From Sphaerotilus uruguayifluvii (lineage in GTDB: Bacteria; Pseudomonadota; Gammaproteobacteria; Burkholderiales; Burkholderiaceae_C), in contig NZ_JABSNM010000013.1 of NCBI RefSeq assembly GCF_013294065.1, positions 21,941 through 85,940 on the forward strand: 64,000 nt of DNA. The letters run 5' to 3'. Of this stretch, positions 21,663-34,780 are shown in pieces. A program made the translations under genes and the position numbers. The notes under the pieces were generated by a model. It saw only the letters and a program-made list of their open reading frames with translations. It ran no database searches and was not told where the DNA came from. Positions within the stretch are counted from its first letter, which is position 1. Each line of letters opens with the position of its first letter.

Positions 21663-22484
21663 TCAGTAGATCAGCCGGTCCGGCCGGATGTCGCGCAGGA
21701 TGGTCGTGGCGATCTCCTCGATCGACTTGTGCGTCGACGACAGCCAGGAAATGCCCTCGCGCTTCATCATCGCCTCGGCCTCGTTGATCTCGTAGCGGCA
21801 GTTCTCCAGCGCGGCGTACTTGCTGCCCGGGCGGCGCTCGTTGCGGATCTGGCTGAGCCGGTCGGCGTCGATCGTCAGGCCGAAGCACTTGTGGCGGTGC
21901 GGCAGCAGCATCGAGGGCAGCTTGCCGCGCTCGAAGTCGTCGGGAATCAGCGGGCAGTTGGCGGCCTTGATGCCGTGCTGCATCGCCAGGTAGAGCGAGG
22001 TCGGCGTCTTGCCGCAGCGGCTCACGCCCACCAGGATCACGTCGGACTCGGCCAGGTTGCGCGCCGACTGGCCGTCGTCATGCGCCAGCGAGAAGTTGAT
22101 CGCCTCGATGCGGTCGTGGTACTCCTGGCTCTTGGCGACGTCGGAGAAGCGTCCGACGCGGTGGTTGCTCTTCACGCCCAGCTCGGCCTCGATCGGCTCG
22201 ACGAAGGTGCGGAACATGTCGAGCACCAGCGCGTTGGCGTCCGAGGTCAGCCGCTCGCGCACCAGCTCGTTGGCCAGCGTGATGAAGACGATCGGGCGCA
22301 CGCCCTCCTGCGCGAAGGTCATGTTGATCTCGCGCACCACCTGCTCGGCCTTGTCCTCGGTGTCGATGAAGGGGCGCCGGACATGGCGCGGCTTGGTCGC
22401 GAACTGGGCCAGGATCGACTTGCCGAAGGTCTCGGCGGTGATCCCGGTGCCGTCGGAGACGAAGAAGACTGTGCGGTTGGGCAT
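21663..22484 (-). CDS. ppsR: PEP synthase regulatory protein (bifunctional kinase/pyrophosphorylase)
   Basis: A 273-residue DUF299 protein. This family inactivates phosphoenolpyruvate synthase by ADP-dependent Thr phosphorylation and reactivates it by Pi-dependent phosphorolysis. It starts TVFFVSDGTGITAET and has the P-loop-like VGVSRCGKTPTSLYLA near residue 150. It is transcribed divergently from its presumed target ppsA, with about 250 nt between start codons, which supports the PEP-synthase rather than the PPDK form of the regulator. Confidence 0.95.
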   Translation of the reverse strand: MPNRTVFFVSDGTGITAETFGKSILAQFATKPRHVRRPFIDTEDKAEQVVREINMTFAQEGVRPIVFITLANELVRERLTSDANALVLDMFRTFVEPIEAELGVKSNHRVGRFSDVAKSQEYHDRIEAINFSLAHDDGQSARNLAESDVILVGVSRCGKTPTSLYLAMQHGIKAANCPLIPDDFERGKLPSMLLPHRHKCFGLTIDADRLSQIRNERRPGSKYAALENCRYEINEAEAMMKREGISWLSSTHKSIEEIATTILRDIRPDRLIY

Positions 22485-22545
22485 GAGCAGGTGCGTATTG
22501 ATGCTTAAGGGTACAAGTCAGGTACATGATAGGCCGGGATGACCC

Positions 22546-22551
22546 TAGAAT
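22546..22551 (+). promoter_or_regulatory. Candidate -10 element for ppsA
   Basis: TAGAAT within CCCTAGAAT lies about 185 nt upstream of ppsA in the ppsR/ppsA divergent region. The same CCTAGAAT string precedes tctB (49458-49465) and the His-rich peptide gene (58272-58279). No convincing -35 is visible, so this is a weak call. Confidence 0.35.
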
Positions 22552-22734
22552 GGCCGCCAATTCGCTTCCCCTGCCGATGCTGCGCCGCCCCGCCCACGCC
22601 CGCCCGGAACGACGACAAGTGCGTCGGGTGACAGGCCGCGCCGCCACCGCTCCCGTCTGCCCTGGCTGCCTTCTGCGCCGCGGGGACCGGTCCGGCCCGG
22701 AAGCTCCGGTTTTTCTACATCATGGAGCTTTGTC

Positions 22735-25134
<2,400 letters not shown>

Positions 25135-25165
25135 TCCCGTTCCCGACCCGGGTCCCGCGGCACGA

Positions 25166-25197
25166 GGGGGCCGCCCGCAAGGGCGGGCCCCTTTTGC
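25166..25197 (+). terminator. Intrinsic terminator of ppsA
   Basis: A GC-rich stem GGGGCCGCCC / GGGCGGGCCCC with a GCAA loop (one bulged base) is followed by CTTTTG at 25191-25196. It lies 32 nt after the ppsA stop. Confidence 0.8.
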
Positions 25198-25312
25198 CTT
25201 CCTGACCCGCGCGCTGCGGGGGCGGTCCCCGGTGCAGGTCGCCCCTGGTGTCACTCCCGTGGTACCGGTGCAGGCATGCGCGCACAATTCACGCCAGAGG
25301 TGACCTGATGTG

Positions 25313-25597
25313 ATGGAAGAGACGACAAGCGCGACGGCGACCGAGGCCGTGGTCACGCGCTACTGGCGCAGCGTGCGCCTGTGGACGCTGCTGGGACTGC
25401 TGGTCTGGTTCGGAGTCACCTTCGGCGTGTCATGGTGGGCGCCGGTGCTCGATGCCTGGCGCATCGGCCGCATGCCGGCCGGCTACTGGTGGGCCACGCA
25501 GGGCGCGATCGGCGTGTACCTGCTGATCATCGTCGTGCACGGGCGGATCATGGACCGGCTCGAGCGCCAGGACGCGGCCGGCTCCGACCAGCCATGA
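25313..25597 (+). CDS. DUF4212 small membrane subunit of a sodium:solute symporter
   Basis: A 94-residue protein with two hydrophobic helices (LWTLLGLLVWFGVTFGVSWW and the ATQGAIGVYLLIIVVHG segment) and the family core YWRSVRLWTLL...WWAPVLD. DUF4212 proteins are regularly encoded just upstream of VC_2705-type symporters and are thought to be their small subunit. ATG 25313 is preferred; a GTG one codon earlier is also in frame. Its stop overlaps the symporter ATG as ATGA. Confidence 0.9.
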   Translation: MEETTSATATEAVVTRYWRSVRLWTLLGLLVWFGVTFGVSWWAPVLDAWRIGRMPAGYWWATQGAIGVYLLIIVVHGRIMDRLERQDAAGSDQP

Positions 25598-27705
25598 CCG
25601 ATCGCTCCGGACCGGCGTCCGACGAGACGCGCGTCTTCACGCGCACGCTGAACCGCCGCTACGGCCTGTACACGCTGGGCGTGCTGGTCTTCGTCGGTGC
25701 GCTGGCGGCGCTGGAGCGCGCCGGCTGGCCGCGCGGCTGGATCGGCGGCACCTTCCTGATCGCCACCGTCGCGGTCTACGCGGCCATCGGCCTGATGTCG
25801 CGCACCACCGACGAGGCCGAGTACTACGTCGCCGGCCGGCGGGTGCCCGCCATCTACAACGGCATGGCCACCGCGGCCGACTGGATGTCGGCGGCCTCCT
25901 TCATCGGCACCGCCGGCGTGCTCTATCTGCAGGGCTTCGCCGGCCTGGCCTACATCCTGGGCTGGACCGGCGGCTACTGCCTGGTCGCGCTGCTGCTGGC
26001 GCCCTATCTGCGCCGGCTCGGCTTCTTCACCGTGCCCGAATTCCTGGGCGCACGCTACGGCGGCACCTGGCCGCGGCTGGTCGGCGTGATCGCGGTGGCG
26101 CTGGTGTGCTTCGTCTACGTGGTGGTGCAGATCTACGGCGTCGGCCTGATCACCTCGCACCTGACCGGCTTCAGCTTCGAGATCGGCATCTTCGTCGGGC
26201 TGGGCGGCGTGCTGGTGTGCTCCTTCCTGGGCGGCATGCGCGCGGTGACCTGGACGCAGGTGGCGCAGTACATCGTGCTGATCATCGCCTACCTGACGCC
26301 GGTGGTCTGGCTGTCGCTGAACCAGACCGGCAGCCCGTTTCCGCTGTTCTCCTACGGCCAGCAGCTCGAGCACGTGACGCTGCGCGAGCAGATGCTCAAG
26401 GACGATCCGGCCGAGCTCGAGGTGATCCGCCAGCTCGGCGTGCGCGCGGCCGACGCGCGCCACAAGCTCGACGACGTGCGCCAGGCGATGATCGACGACG
26501 TCGAGACGCTGACGGCGCGCGCGCGCGCGCTGCAGGCGGCCGAGGCGCCGCCCTCGCAGATCCAGCAGGTCGAGCGCCGGCTGCTGAACCGGCCGCAGAC
26601 CGAGGCGCAGGCACGCGAGTTCTACCGCCGCGAGTACGAGGAGGCCGCGCAGCGTGCTCGCCCGCTGGGCGGCCTGCCGCCGCAGGCGCTGCCGCTGGCT
26701 GCCGGCGACCCCGGCGGCGACGCGCAGGCGCAGCGGGACTACGAGCTGGGCCGGCGCAACTTCCTGGCGCTGGTGCTGTGCCTGATGCTGGGCACCGCGG
26801 CGATGCCGCATGTGCTGACGCGCTACTACACCACGCCCTCGGTCAGCGAGGCGCGCCGCTCGGTGGGCTGGTCGCTGTTCTTCATCGCGCTGCTGTACCT
26901 GGCCGCGCCGGCGCTGGCGGTGATGGTCAAGTACGAGGTCTTCACCAATCTGGTCGGGCTGCCCTTCGACCAGCTGCCCGGCTGGATCCGGCGCTGGGCC
27001 AAGCTCGATCCGGCGCTGGTCTCGGTCGAGGACATCAACGGCGACGGCCTGCTGCAGCTCGCCGAGCTGCACCTGGGCGGCGACGTCATCGTGCTGGCCG
27101 CCCCCGAGATCGGCGGCCTGCCGCTGGTGGTGACCTATCTGGTGGCCGCCGGCGGGCTGGCCGCGGCGCTGTCGACCGCCGACGGGCTGCTGCTGACGAT
27201 CTCCAACGCGCTGTCGCACGACCTGTACTTCCGCTTCGTCAACCCGCGCGCGCCGGCGATGCGCCGGGTGATGCTGTCGAAGTTCCTGGTGCTGGTGGTG
27301 GCGCTGATGGCGGCCTTCCTGGCCTCGATGCGCTTCGCCGACATCCTGCAGTTCGTCTCGGCGGCGTTCTCGCTGGCGGCCGCGGCCTTCTTTCCGGCGC
27401 TGGTGCTGGGCATCTTCTGGCGCCGCGCCAACCGCACCGGCGCGGTGCTGGGCATGATCACCGGGCTGCTGGTGTGCGTGTACTACATGGTGACCAACCA
27501 CGAGGTGCTGCGGCGTCTCTTCGGCATCGCCCGGCCGCTGGCCGACTGCAGCTGGTGGGGCATCGATCCGGTGGCCGCGGGCGTGTTCGGCGCGCCTGCC
27601 GGCGCCGCGGTGCTGGTGCTGGCCAGCCTGCTGAGCGCGCCGCCGGGGCCGCAGGAGCAGGCGGTGATCGACCGGCTGCGCCGCCCCCTTTCCCAGGCGG
27701 ACTGA
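25594..27705 (+). CDS. Sodium:solute symporter, VC_2705 / ActP-like subfamily
   Basis: A 703-residue SSS-family permease, probably for acetate or another short organic acid. Family core is clear: EAEYYVAGRRVPAIYNGMATAADWMSAASFIG, LGGMRAVTWTQVAQYIVL, GGLAAALSTADGLLLTISNALSHD. Two unusual hydrophilic parts: residues about 265-375 form a long charged, probably coiled-coil loop, and near residues 480-492 is an EF-hand-like loop DINGDGLLQLAE with D, N, D, G and E at the Ca-binding positions. Similar loops occur in related beta-proteobacterial symporters as far as I recall. Substrate unproven. Confidence 0.9.
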   Translation: MTDRSGPASDETRVFTRTLNRRYGLYTLGVLVFVGALAALERAGWPRGWIGGTFLIATVAVYAAIGLMSRTTDEAEYYVAGRRVPAIYNGMATAADWMSAASFIGTAGVLYLQGFAGLAYILGWTGGYCLVALLLAPYLRRLGFFTVPEFLGARYGGTWPRLVGVIAVALVCFVYVVVQIYGVGLITSHLTGFSFEIGIFVGLGGVLVCSFLGGMRAVTWTQVAQYIVLIIAYLTPVVWLSLNQTGSPFPLFSYGQQLEHVTLREQMLKDDPAELEVIRQLGVRAADARHKLDDVRQAMIDDVETLTARARALQAAEAPPSQIQQVERRLLNRPQTEAQAREFYRREYEEAAQRARPLGGLPPQALPLAAGDPGGDAQAQRDYELGRRNFLALVLCLMLGTAAMPHVLTRYYTTPSVSEARRSVGWSLFFIALLYLAAPALAVMVKYEVFTNLVGLPFDQLPGWIRRWAKLDPALVSVEDINGDGLLQLAELHLGGDVIVLAAPEIGGLPLVVTYLVAAGGLAAALSTADGLLLTISNALSHDLYFRFVNPRAPAMRRVMLSKFLVLVVALMAAFLASMRFADILQFVSAAFSLAAAAFFPALVLGIFWRRANRTGAVLGMITGLLVCVYYMVTNHEVLRRLFGIARPLADCSWWGIDPVAAGVFGAPAGAAVLVLASLLSAPPGPQEQAVIDRLRRPLSQAD

Positions 27706-27712
27706 AACGCGC

Positions 27713-27718
27713 TACAAT
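27713..27718 (+). promoter_or_regulatory. Candidate -10 of the rpsF operon promoter
   Basis: TACAAT sits directly after the symporter stop and 81 nt upstream of rpsF, in an A-rich patch. No clear -35 is seen. Position is appropriate for the S6-PriB-S18-L9 operon. Confidence 0.4.
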
Positions 27719-27798
27719 CGCAGGCTTTTCCCTTGCTGCACTCGTGTCTTGACGCCACGGGGCGGCTTTCCGTCAACGGAAATCCTCAAGGAGTCTTC

Positions 27799-28161
27799 AT
27801 GCGTCACTACGAGATCGTGCTGCTCGTCCATCCGGACCAGAGCGAGCAGGTTCCGGCGATGCTGGAACGCTACAAGGGTCTGGTCACCGCTTCGGGCGGC
27901 CAGGTCCACCGTGTCGAGGACTGGGGTCGCTTCCAGCTCGCCTACCTGATCAACAAGCTGGCCAAGGCGCACTACCTGTGCCTGAACATCGAGTGCAGCA
28001 AGGAAACCCTGGCTGAAATCGAGACCGGCTTCCGCTTCAACGACGCGATCCTGCGCCACCTGACGGTGCGTCGCGACAAGGCCGAGACCGGCTCGTCGTC
28101 GATGATGAAGCGCGTCGAGAAGGAAGAAGCGCGCAAGTCCCAGCAGGAAGCGAGCGCCTGA
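27799..28161 (+). CDS. rpsF: 30S ribosomal protein S6
   Basis: A 120-residue S6 protein: [50 protein letters not shown]. It pairs with S18 on the 30S platform. AAGGAG at 27789-27793 precedes the ATG. First gene of the conserved rpsF-priB-rpsR-rplI operon. Confidence 0.98.
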   Translation: MRHYEIVLLVHPDQSEQVPAMLERYKGLVTASGGQVHRVEDWGRFQLAYLINKLAKAHYLCLNIECSKETLAEIETGFRFNDAILRHLTVRRDKAETGSSSMMKRVEKEEARKSQQEASA

Positions 28162-28190
28162 TCACGGGCTGACGCCCGCGCCCGACCGCG

Positions 28191-28499
28191 ATGAACCAGC
28201 TTCTGCTGCAGGCCACCGTCGTCGAGCGCGCCGCGCTGCGCCATACCCCTGCCGGTCTGCCGGCGCTTGATGTCCGCCTGGCGCATGCCTCGCGGGTCGA
28301 GCATGCCGGAATGCCTCGGCAGGTCGCGCTGGAGATCCACGCGACCGCCATCGGCGAGACGGCCGGGCTGCTCGGGCAGCTCGGGGTGGGCCAGGAGGCG
28401 CTGTTCCGGGGTTTCCTCGGCAAGCAGCGCAGCGGCCGCGGCGTCATGTTCCACATCAGCTCGTTCGAACCCGTCCCTCACACATCCGCATCGAACTAG
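28191..28499 (+). CDS. priB: Primosomal replication protein N (PriB)
   Basis: A 102-residue single OB-fold protein, which stabilises PriA on ssDNA in replication restart. It starts NQLLLQATVVERAALRHTPAGLPALDV and ends GVMFHISSFEPV, the family pattern. Position between rpsF and rpsR is diagnostic for beta- and gamma-proteobacteria. Confidence 0.95.
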   Translation: MNQLLLQATVVERAALRHTPAGLPALDVRLAHASRVEHAGMPRQVALEIHATAIGETAGLLGQLGVGQEALFRGFLGKQRSGRGVMFHISSFEPVPHTSASN

Positions 28500-28508
28500 G
28501 AGGTCATC

Positions 28509-28793
28509 ATGCCCCCGCCGCGTAGCAAGTTTTCGAAGGACCGCAAGGTCAAGCGCAACCAGCAGTCCCTGCTGTTCAAGCGCAAGCGTTTCTGCCGCTT
28601 CACCGTCGCCGGTGTCGAGTCGATCGACTACAAGGATCTGGACATCCTGCGTGACTTCGTCGGCGAGAACGGCAAGATCACGCCGGCCCGTCTGACCGGC
28701 ACCCGCGCGATCTACCAGCGCCAGCTGACCGTCGCGATCAAGCGCGCCCGTTTCCTGGCGCTGCTGCCGTACAGCGACCAGCACAAGGTCTGA
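28509..28793 (+). CDS. rpsR: 30S ribosomal protein S18
   Basis: A 94-residue S18: [43 protein letters not shown] is the family core, followed by the basic [24 protein letters not shown] at 28499-28504 gives a near-perfect ribosome binding site. It partners S6 on the 30S subunit. Confidence 0.98.
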   Translation: MPPPRSKFSKDRKVKRNQQSLLFKRKRFCRFTVAGVESIDYKDLDILRDFVGENGKITPARLTGTRAIYQRQLTVAIKRARFLALLPYSDQHKV

Positions 28794-28804
28794 GGAGAAG
28801 CACG

Positions 28805-29257
28805 ATGCAAGTGATCCTGCTCGAGAAGGTCGCCAACCTGGGCACGCTGGGTGATGTCGTCAAGGTCAAGGACGGCTACGCTCGCAACTTCCTGATCCCG
28901 ACCGGTGCCGCTCGTCGTGCCACCGAGAAGGCCATCAAGGAATTCGAGGCCCGTCGCGCCGAACTGGAAAAGGTCCAGGCCGAGAAGCTCGCCGCCGCCC
29001 AGGCGCAAGGCGAGAAGCTGGCTGGCAAGACCGTCACCATCGCGCAGAAGGCCGGCGTCGACGGCCGCCTGTTCGGCTCGGTGACCAACGCCGACGTCGC
29101 CGAGGCGCTGAAGTCGCAGGGCTTCGAGATCGTCAAGGCTCAGGTCCGCCTGCCCAACGGCCCGCTGAAGGTCGTCGGCGAGCAGGCCGTGTCGGTCGCC
29201 CTGCACCACGATGTGGTGGTGGACGTGACCGTCGCCGTCGTCGGCGAGACCGACTGA
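28805..29257 (+). CDS. rplI: 50S ribosomal protein L9
   Basis: A 150-residue L9: N-terminal domain [32 protein letters not shown], long connecting helix from about residue 40 to 75, and a C-terminal rRNA-binding domain with [16 protein letters not shown]. Last gene of the operon, followed by a terminator. Confidence 0.98.
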   Translation: MQVILLEKVANLGTLGDVVKVKDGYARNFLIPTGAARRATEKAIKEFEARRAELEKVQAEKLAAAQAQGEKLAGKTVTIAQKAGVDGRLFGSVTNADVAEALKSQGFEIVKAQVRLPNGPLKVVGEQAVSVALHHDVVVDVTVAVVGETD

Positions 29258-29295
29258 TCGGCGGATTCCGGAGCCTGATCCGGAATCGCACCCAG

Positions 29296-29320
29296 AAAGG
29301 CCGGCCTTCGCCGGCCTTTT
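29296..29320 (+). terminator. Intrinsic terminator of the rpsF-rplI operon
   Basis: AAAGGCCGGC, loop CTTC, GCCGGCCTTTT: a 9-10 bp stem followed by T residues, 38 nt after the rplI stop. Confidence 0.88.
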
Positions 29321-29360
29321 GCATTTTCGGCCGTTCTTCCGTCGCTCCGGAGTCCGTCCC

Positions 29361-30245
29361 ATGTCCCGTCCCGACAGCGCGCCGGTCTGGCGCACCACCC
29401 GCCACGCGATCGATCTCGGCCGCGTGCGCATCATGGGCATCGTCAACGCGACGCCCGATTCCTTCTCGGACGGCGGCCGCGACCTGCAGGCCTCGCTGCG
29501 GCATTGCGAGACGCTGCTGGGGCAGGGCGCCGACATCCTGGACATCGGCGGCGAGTCGACCCGGCCCGGATCGGAGCCGGTGCCCGAGGCCGAGGAGTGG
29601 GCGCGCGTCGAGCCGGTGCTGCGCCATGCGCTGACGCTGGGCGTGGCGGTCTCGGTCGACACCTGCAAGCCGGGCGTGATGCGCCGGGCGCTCGACCTGG
29701 GCGTGGACATCGTCAACGACGTGGCGGCGCTGCGCGCGCCCGGCGCGGTCGATGCGGTCGCGGCCCATCCGTCCTGCGGCCTGTGCCTGATGCACATGAC
29801 CGGCGAGCCGCGCACGATGCAGCACGCGCCGCACCACGACGATGTCGTCGCCGAGGTGGCCGCGCATCTGGCCGGCCGCGTGGCCGAGCTGGAGGCGCGC
29901 GGCGTGGGCCGCGCGCGCATCGTGCTCGATCCGGGCATCGGCTTCGGCAAGCGGGTCGAGGACAACTTCGCGCTGATCCGCGGCCAGCAGGCACTGCTCG
30001 CGCTGGGCCTGCCGGTGCTGGCGGGCTGGTCGCGCAAGTCCTCGCTGGGCGTGGTGACCGGCGGACGCCCGGTGGGCGAACGCATGGTCGCCAGCGTCGC
30101 GGCCGCGCTTGCGGCGGCGCACTGCGGCGCGCGGGTGGTGCGCGTGCACGACGTGGCCGAGACGGCCGACGCGCTCAAGGTGTGGACTGCGGCCGGATTG
30201 CTGCCCGGATCGCCGGATCAATTGCAACCAGCTGCAGTCAATTAA
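29361..30245 (+). CDS. folP: Dihydropteroate synthase
   Basis: A 294-residue folate enzyme condensing p-aminobenzoate with hydroxymethyl-dihydropterin diphosphate; the sulfonamide target. TIM-barrel motifs are IMGIVNATPDSFSDGG, ADILDIGGESTRPGSEPV, SVDTCKPGVMRRAL, IVLDPGIGFGKRVEDN, and GWSRKSSLGVVTG. ATG 29361 is chosen over an in-frame upstream ATG inside the terminator region. It is followed by glmM 124 nt later, the usual folP-glmM pairing. Confidence 0.97.
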   Translation: MSRPDSAPVWRTTRHAIDLGRVRIMGIVNATPDSFSDGGRDLQASLRHCETLLGQGADILDIGGESTRPGSEPVPEAEEWARVEPVLRHALTLGVAVSVDTCKPGVMRRALDLGVDIVNDVAALRAPGAVDAVAAHPSCGLCLMHMTGEPRTMQHAPHHDDVVAEVAAHLAGRVAELEARGVGRARIVLDPGIGFGKRVEDNFALIRGQQALLALGLPVLAGWSRKSSLGVVTGGRPVGERMVASVAAALAAAHCGARVVRVHDVAETADALKVWTAAGLLPGSPDQLQPAAVN

Positions 30246-30369
30246 GGAAAGCCGGTCGTCTGCGGGTAATCTCCGAGGCGAAAATCCGGGTGTCGCCCTG
30301 TAAGCGAATGTGTACCGCTGGTCGGTGGGGCGACGGGAGAGGCACTGGATTCCAGGACTGAATCGAGAC

Positions 30370-31710
<1,341 letters not shown>

Positions 31711-31763
31711 CCCGGCGCTCCGGCTCCCGCGAGGGAGCCCGGAGGCGTCCGGAGCCGGACGTG

Positions 31764-31800
31764 ACGAGGGGCGATTCCGCAAGGAATCGCCCCTCGTTCC
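31764..31800. terminator. Strong hairpin between convergent glmM and the fasciclin gene
   Basis: A perfect 15-bp stem, ACGAGGGGCGATTCC (31764-31778) with GGAATCGCCCCTCGT (31783-31797), capped by a GCAA tetraloop. Only a short T/C tail follows, on either strand. It lies 53 nt after glmM and 68 nt after the stop of the converging gene, so it could end transcription from both sides. Confidence 0.7.
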
Positions 31801-31868
31801 TGGTGCCTCGTGCGGCGGCCGGTGCGGCCCGGAGCCGTTCCCGGCGCCCGGTCACGGCCCGTGCGGCG

Positions 31869-32363
31869 TCACTTCTTCGGCGGCATCAGCACGCGGTCGA
31901 CCTTGTCGACCAGACCGTTGCGCGCGGGCAGGTCGGCCTGCACGATCAGCGCCTCGTCGAGCGCGACGAAGTCGCCGGTGCGCGACACGGCCAGCTCGGC
32001 GCCGGCGCGGGTGCGCACCTTGCCCTTCATCTCGGCAGCCGGGGTGCGGCCGTCGACCAGATGGTTGCTCACCACCGCGCGGGCCCGCGCCGGGTCGGCG
32101 CCGATCTCGTCGAGCGTGCGCTGCGGCAGCGCGCGGAAGGCCTCGTCGCTGGGGGCCAGCACCGTCAGCGCGGCCTCGCCGCGCAGCGCCTCCTCCATGC
32201 CGGCGCGCTGCACCAGGCGGGAGAAGGTGCTCAGCTCCGGGTCCTGGGCGATGCGCTCGCCCAGCGTCGGTGCCGGGGCCAGCGCGGCGCAGCCGGCGCT
32301 GCTCAGCACGATGGCGGCCAGCAGGCCGCCGAAGAACACGCGCCTGGTGCTCGGGATGCTCAT
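31869..32363 (-). CDS. Fasciclin-domain (FAS1) lipoprotein
   Basis: A 164-residue secreted protein. The N-terminus has basic residues, a hydrophobic stretch and a plausible lipobox (LSSAGC) around residue 25, so it is likely a lipoprotein. The remainder is a single FAS1 domain with its H1 and H2 motifs: TVLAPSDEAFRALPQ and VSNHLVDGR, ending VDKVDRVLMPPK. FAS1 domains mediate adhesion or matrix interaction; the specific role is unknown. ATG 32363 is used rather than an upstream in-frame start because it gives the signal sequence and follows GAGAGA. Confidence 0.87.
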   Translation of the reverse strand: MSIPSTRRVFFGGLLAAIVLSSAGCAALAPAPTLGERIAQDPELSTFSRLVQRAGMEEALRGEAALTVLAPSDEAFRALPQRTLDEIGADPARARAVVSNHLVDGRTPAAEMKGKVRTRAGAELAVSRTGDFVALDEALIVQADLPARNGLVDKVDRVLMPPKK

Positions 32364-32472
32364 TCGTTTCTCTCCACGATCGGATTCGGGTGCAGGGGAT
32401 GTCGTGACGTGGAGTGTCCGCACCGCGCGTGACCGATTCGTGACATCGTGGCGCCGAGGCTGTCGCCGCTCG

Positions 32473-32506
32473 TCGTCACGAGAGTGTCACAGACGACTCC
32501 TAGGAT
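32473..32506 (+). promoter_or_regulatory. Pho box and -10 element of the pstS promoter
   Basis: Two 7-bp half-sites, TCGTCAC (32473-32479) and GTGTCAC (32484-32490), are separated by 4 nt as in PhoB-binding Pho boxes (CTGTCAT-like repeats). TAGGAT at 32501-32506 lies 10 nt after the second half-site, the spacing expected when a Pho box replaces the -35. The phoB gene in the same operon would supply the activator, so the operon should be induced by phosphate starvation and autoregulated. Confidence 0.75.
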
Positions 32507-32563
32507 CCGCTCCGAGCGGTTTCGGGCCGCACCATCCGCAACAGAAGTCACTGAGGACACGTC

Positions 32564-33601
32564 ATGAATTCGAGCGCTTTCGGTCAGGGTCTCTTCGCCT
32601 TCGCGCTGCTGGCCGCAGCGTCGCTGGCCTCGGCCCAGGACGCCACCGGCGCAGGCGCCACCTTCCCGGCGCCGATCTACGCGAAGTGGGCCGATGCGTA
32701 CAACAAGGCCACCGGCGCGAAGATCAACTACCAGTCGGTGGGCTCGGGCGCCGGCATCAAGCAGATCAAGTCGAAGACGGTCGACTTCGGTGCGTCCGAC
32801 ATGCCGCTGAAGGACGAGGAACTGGCCGCCGACGGCCTGGTGCAGTTCCCGACCGTCATCGGCGGCGTCGTGCCGGTGGTCAACATCAAGGGCATCCAGC
32901 CTGGCCAGATCAAGCTGACCGGCCAGGTGCTGGGCGACATCTACCTCGCCAAGATCACCAAGTGGAACGACGCGGCGATCGCCGCGCTGAACCCGGGCGT
33001 GCCGCTGCCGGATGCCGCGATCTCGGTCGTGCGCCGCGCCGACGGTTCGGGCACCTCGTTCATCTTCACGAACTACCTGTCGAAGGTGAACGCCGACTGG
33101 AAGGCCAAGGTCGGCGAGGGCACCGCGGTCAACTGGCCGACCGGCGCCGGCGGCAAGGGCAACGAGGGCGTGTCGGCCTTCGTGATGCGCCTGCCCAACT
33201 CGATCGGCTACGTCGAGTACGCCTATGCCAAGCAGAACAAGATGTCGCATGTCCTGCTGAAGAACAAGGACGGCCAGTTCGTCGCGCCGGATGACGCCAA
33301 CTTCAAGGCCGCCGCCGCCGGCGCCGACTGGAGCCGGTCCTTCTACCAGGTGCTGACCGAGCAGGCCGGCAAGGAAGCCTGGCCGCTGACCGGCGCGACC
33401 TTCATCCTGATGCACAAGAACCAGGACAAGCCGGCGCAGGGTGCCGCCTCGCTGAAGTTCTTCGAGTGGGCCTACGCCAACGGCGACAAGATGGCTGCCG
33501 ACCTCGAGTACGTCTCGCTGCCGGACGCGGTCAAGTCGCTGGTGCGCAAGCAGTGGGGCGACATCAAGGACGGCTCGGGCAAGGCCGTCGCCTACAAGTG
33601 A
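32564..33601 (+). CDS. pstS: Periplasmic phosphate-binding protein PstS
   Basis: A 345-residue ABC-transporter substrate-binding protein. A signal peptide of about 22 residues ends near ASLASAQ. The mature protein starts [16 protein letters not shown] and has phosphate-binding segments [35 protein letters not shown] and [15 protein letters not shown]. It delivers phosphate to PstCA. A 161-nt gap separates it from pstC. Confidence 0.98.
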   Translation: MNSSAFGQGLFAFALLAAASLASAQDATGAGATFPAPIYAKWADAYNKATGAKINYQSVGSGAGIKQIKSKTVDFGASDMPLKDEELAADGLVQFPTVIGGVVPVVNIKGIQPGQIKLTGQVLGDIYLAKITKWNDAAIAALNPGVPLPDAAISVVRRADGSGTSFIFTNYLSKVNADWKAKVGEGTAVNWPTGAGGKGNEGVSAFVMRLPNSIGYVEYAYAKQNKMSHVLLKNKDGQFVAPDDANFKAAAAGADWSRSFYQVLTEQAGKEAWPLTGATFILMHKNQDKPAQGAASLKFFEWAYANGDKMAADLEYVSLPDAVKSLVRKQWGDIKDGSGKAVAYK

Positions 33602-33762
33602 TCCCCGGGGCCGGCGGTGCCGGCGCGTGTGCCTGAGACGGGCACGCCGTCGCGATCCCGGTCCTCCGCGCCTTCCGTGCCAGGGCGAGCCGCGCTGCCG
33701 TCGCAGCCGCGCTCGCCCTCGGCCTGTCAAGACCCCATGCTTTCCACAGAGGAGAGGGAACC

Positions 33763-34779
33763 ATGGCCGCTACACTGCCGGCAGATCCTTCGCAACCTGC
33801 ATCCCTGAAGATGGCCAAGAGTTCCGGCTCCGGAGGCCCGCGCCCGGTCACCCGGGCGGCCTGGGCCGACCCCCTGTTCGCGCTGCTGGCGCGTGGCAGC
33901 GCGCTGCTGACGCTGGCGCTGCTGATCGGCATCATCGTGTCGCTGATCGGCGGCGCGATGCCGGCGATCCGCGAATACGGCCTGTCCTTCCTGTGGCGCA
34001 GCGAATGGGATCCGGTCGAGAACCGCTACGGCGGCCTGGTGATGATCTACGGCACGCTGATGACCTCGGCCATCGCGCTGCTGATCGCCGTGCCGGTGAG
34101 CTTCGGCATCGCGCTGTTCCTGACCGAGCTGTCGCCCTCGTGGCTGAAGCGCCCGCTGGGCATCGCCGTCGAGCTGCTGGCGGCCGTGCCGTCGATCGTC
34201 TACGGCATGTGGGGCCTGATGATCTTCGGCCCGATCCTGTCCGAGTACGTGCAGATGCCGCTGCAGGGCTTCTTCAGCGGCGTGCCCGGCCTGGGCGAGC
34301 TGTTCTCCGGCCCGCCGGTGGGCATCGGCATCCTGTCGGCCGGCATCATCCTGGCGATCATGATCATCCCGTTCATCGCCTCGGTGATGCGCGACGTGTT
34401 CGAGGTCACGCCGCCGATGCTCAAGGAATCGGCCTACGGCCTGGGCTCGACCACCTGGGAGGTGGTCTACAAGGTGGTGCTGCCCTACACGAAGACCGGC
34501 GTCATCGGCGGGGTCATGCTCGGCCTGGGCCGCGCGCTGGGCGAGACGATGGCGGTCACCTTCGTGATCGGCAACATGAACCAGCTCAACTCGCTGTCGC
34601 TGTTCGAGGCGGCCAACAGCATCACCTCGGCGCTGGCCAACGAGTTCGCCGAGGCCGGCGAGGGCCTGCACCAGGCCTCGCTGATCTACCTGGGCCTCGT
34701 GCTGTTCTTCATCACCTTCGTCGTGCTGTCGCTGTCGAAGGTCCTGCTGGCCCGCCTGAAGAAGGGCGAGGGACGCTGA
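33763..34779 (+). CDS. pstC: Phosphate ABC transporter permease PstC
   Basis: A 338-residue inner-membrane permease with about six helices. The conserved EAA-like cytoplasmic loop region reads [56 protein letters not shown] lies upstream of the ATG. One nucleotide separates its stop from pstA. Confidence 0.97.
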   Translation: MAATLPADPSQPASLKMAKSSGSGGPRPVTRAAWADPLFALLARGSALLTLALLIGIIVSLIGGAMPAIREYGLSFLWRSEWDPVENRYGGLVMIYGTLMTSAIALLIAVPVSFGIALFLTELSPSWLKRPLGIAVELLAAVPSIVYGMWGLMIFGPILSEYVQMPLQGFFSGVPGLGELFSGPPVGIGILSAGIILAIMIIPFIASVMRDVFEVTPPMLKESAYGLGSTTWEVVYKVVLPYTKTGVIGGVMLGLGRALGETMAVTFVIGNMNQLNSLSLFEAANSITSALANEFAEAGEGLHQASLIYLGLVLFFITFVVLSLSKVLLARLKKGEGR

Positions 34780-34780
34780 C

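Noticed and set aside
33602-33762. Open frame(s) between pstS and pstC as a small gene
   Set aside because: No ribosome binding site, hydrophobic pattern or family features; the 161-nt gap is better read as an intercistronic region of the pst operon.
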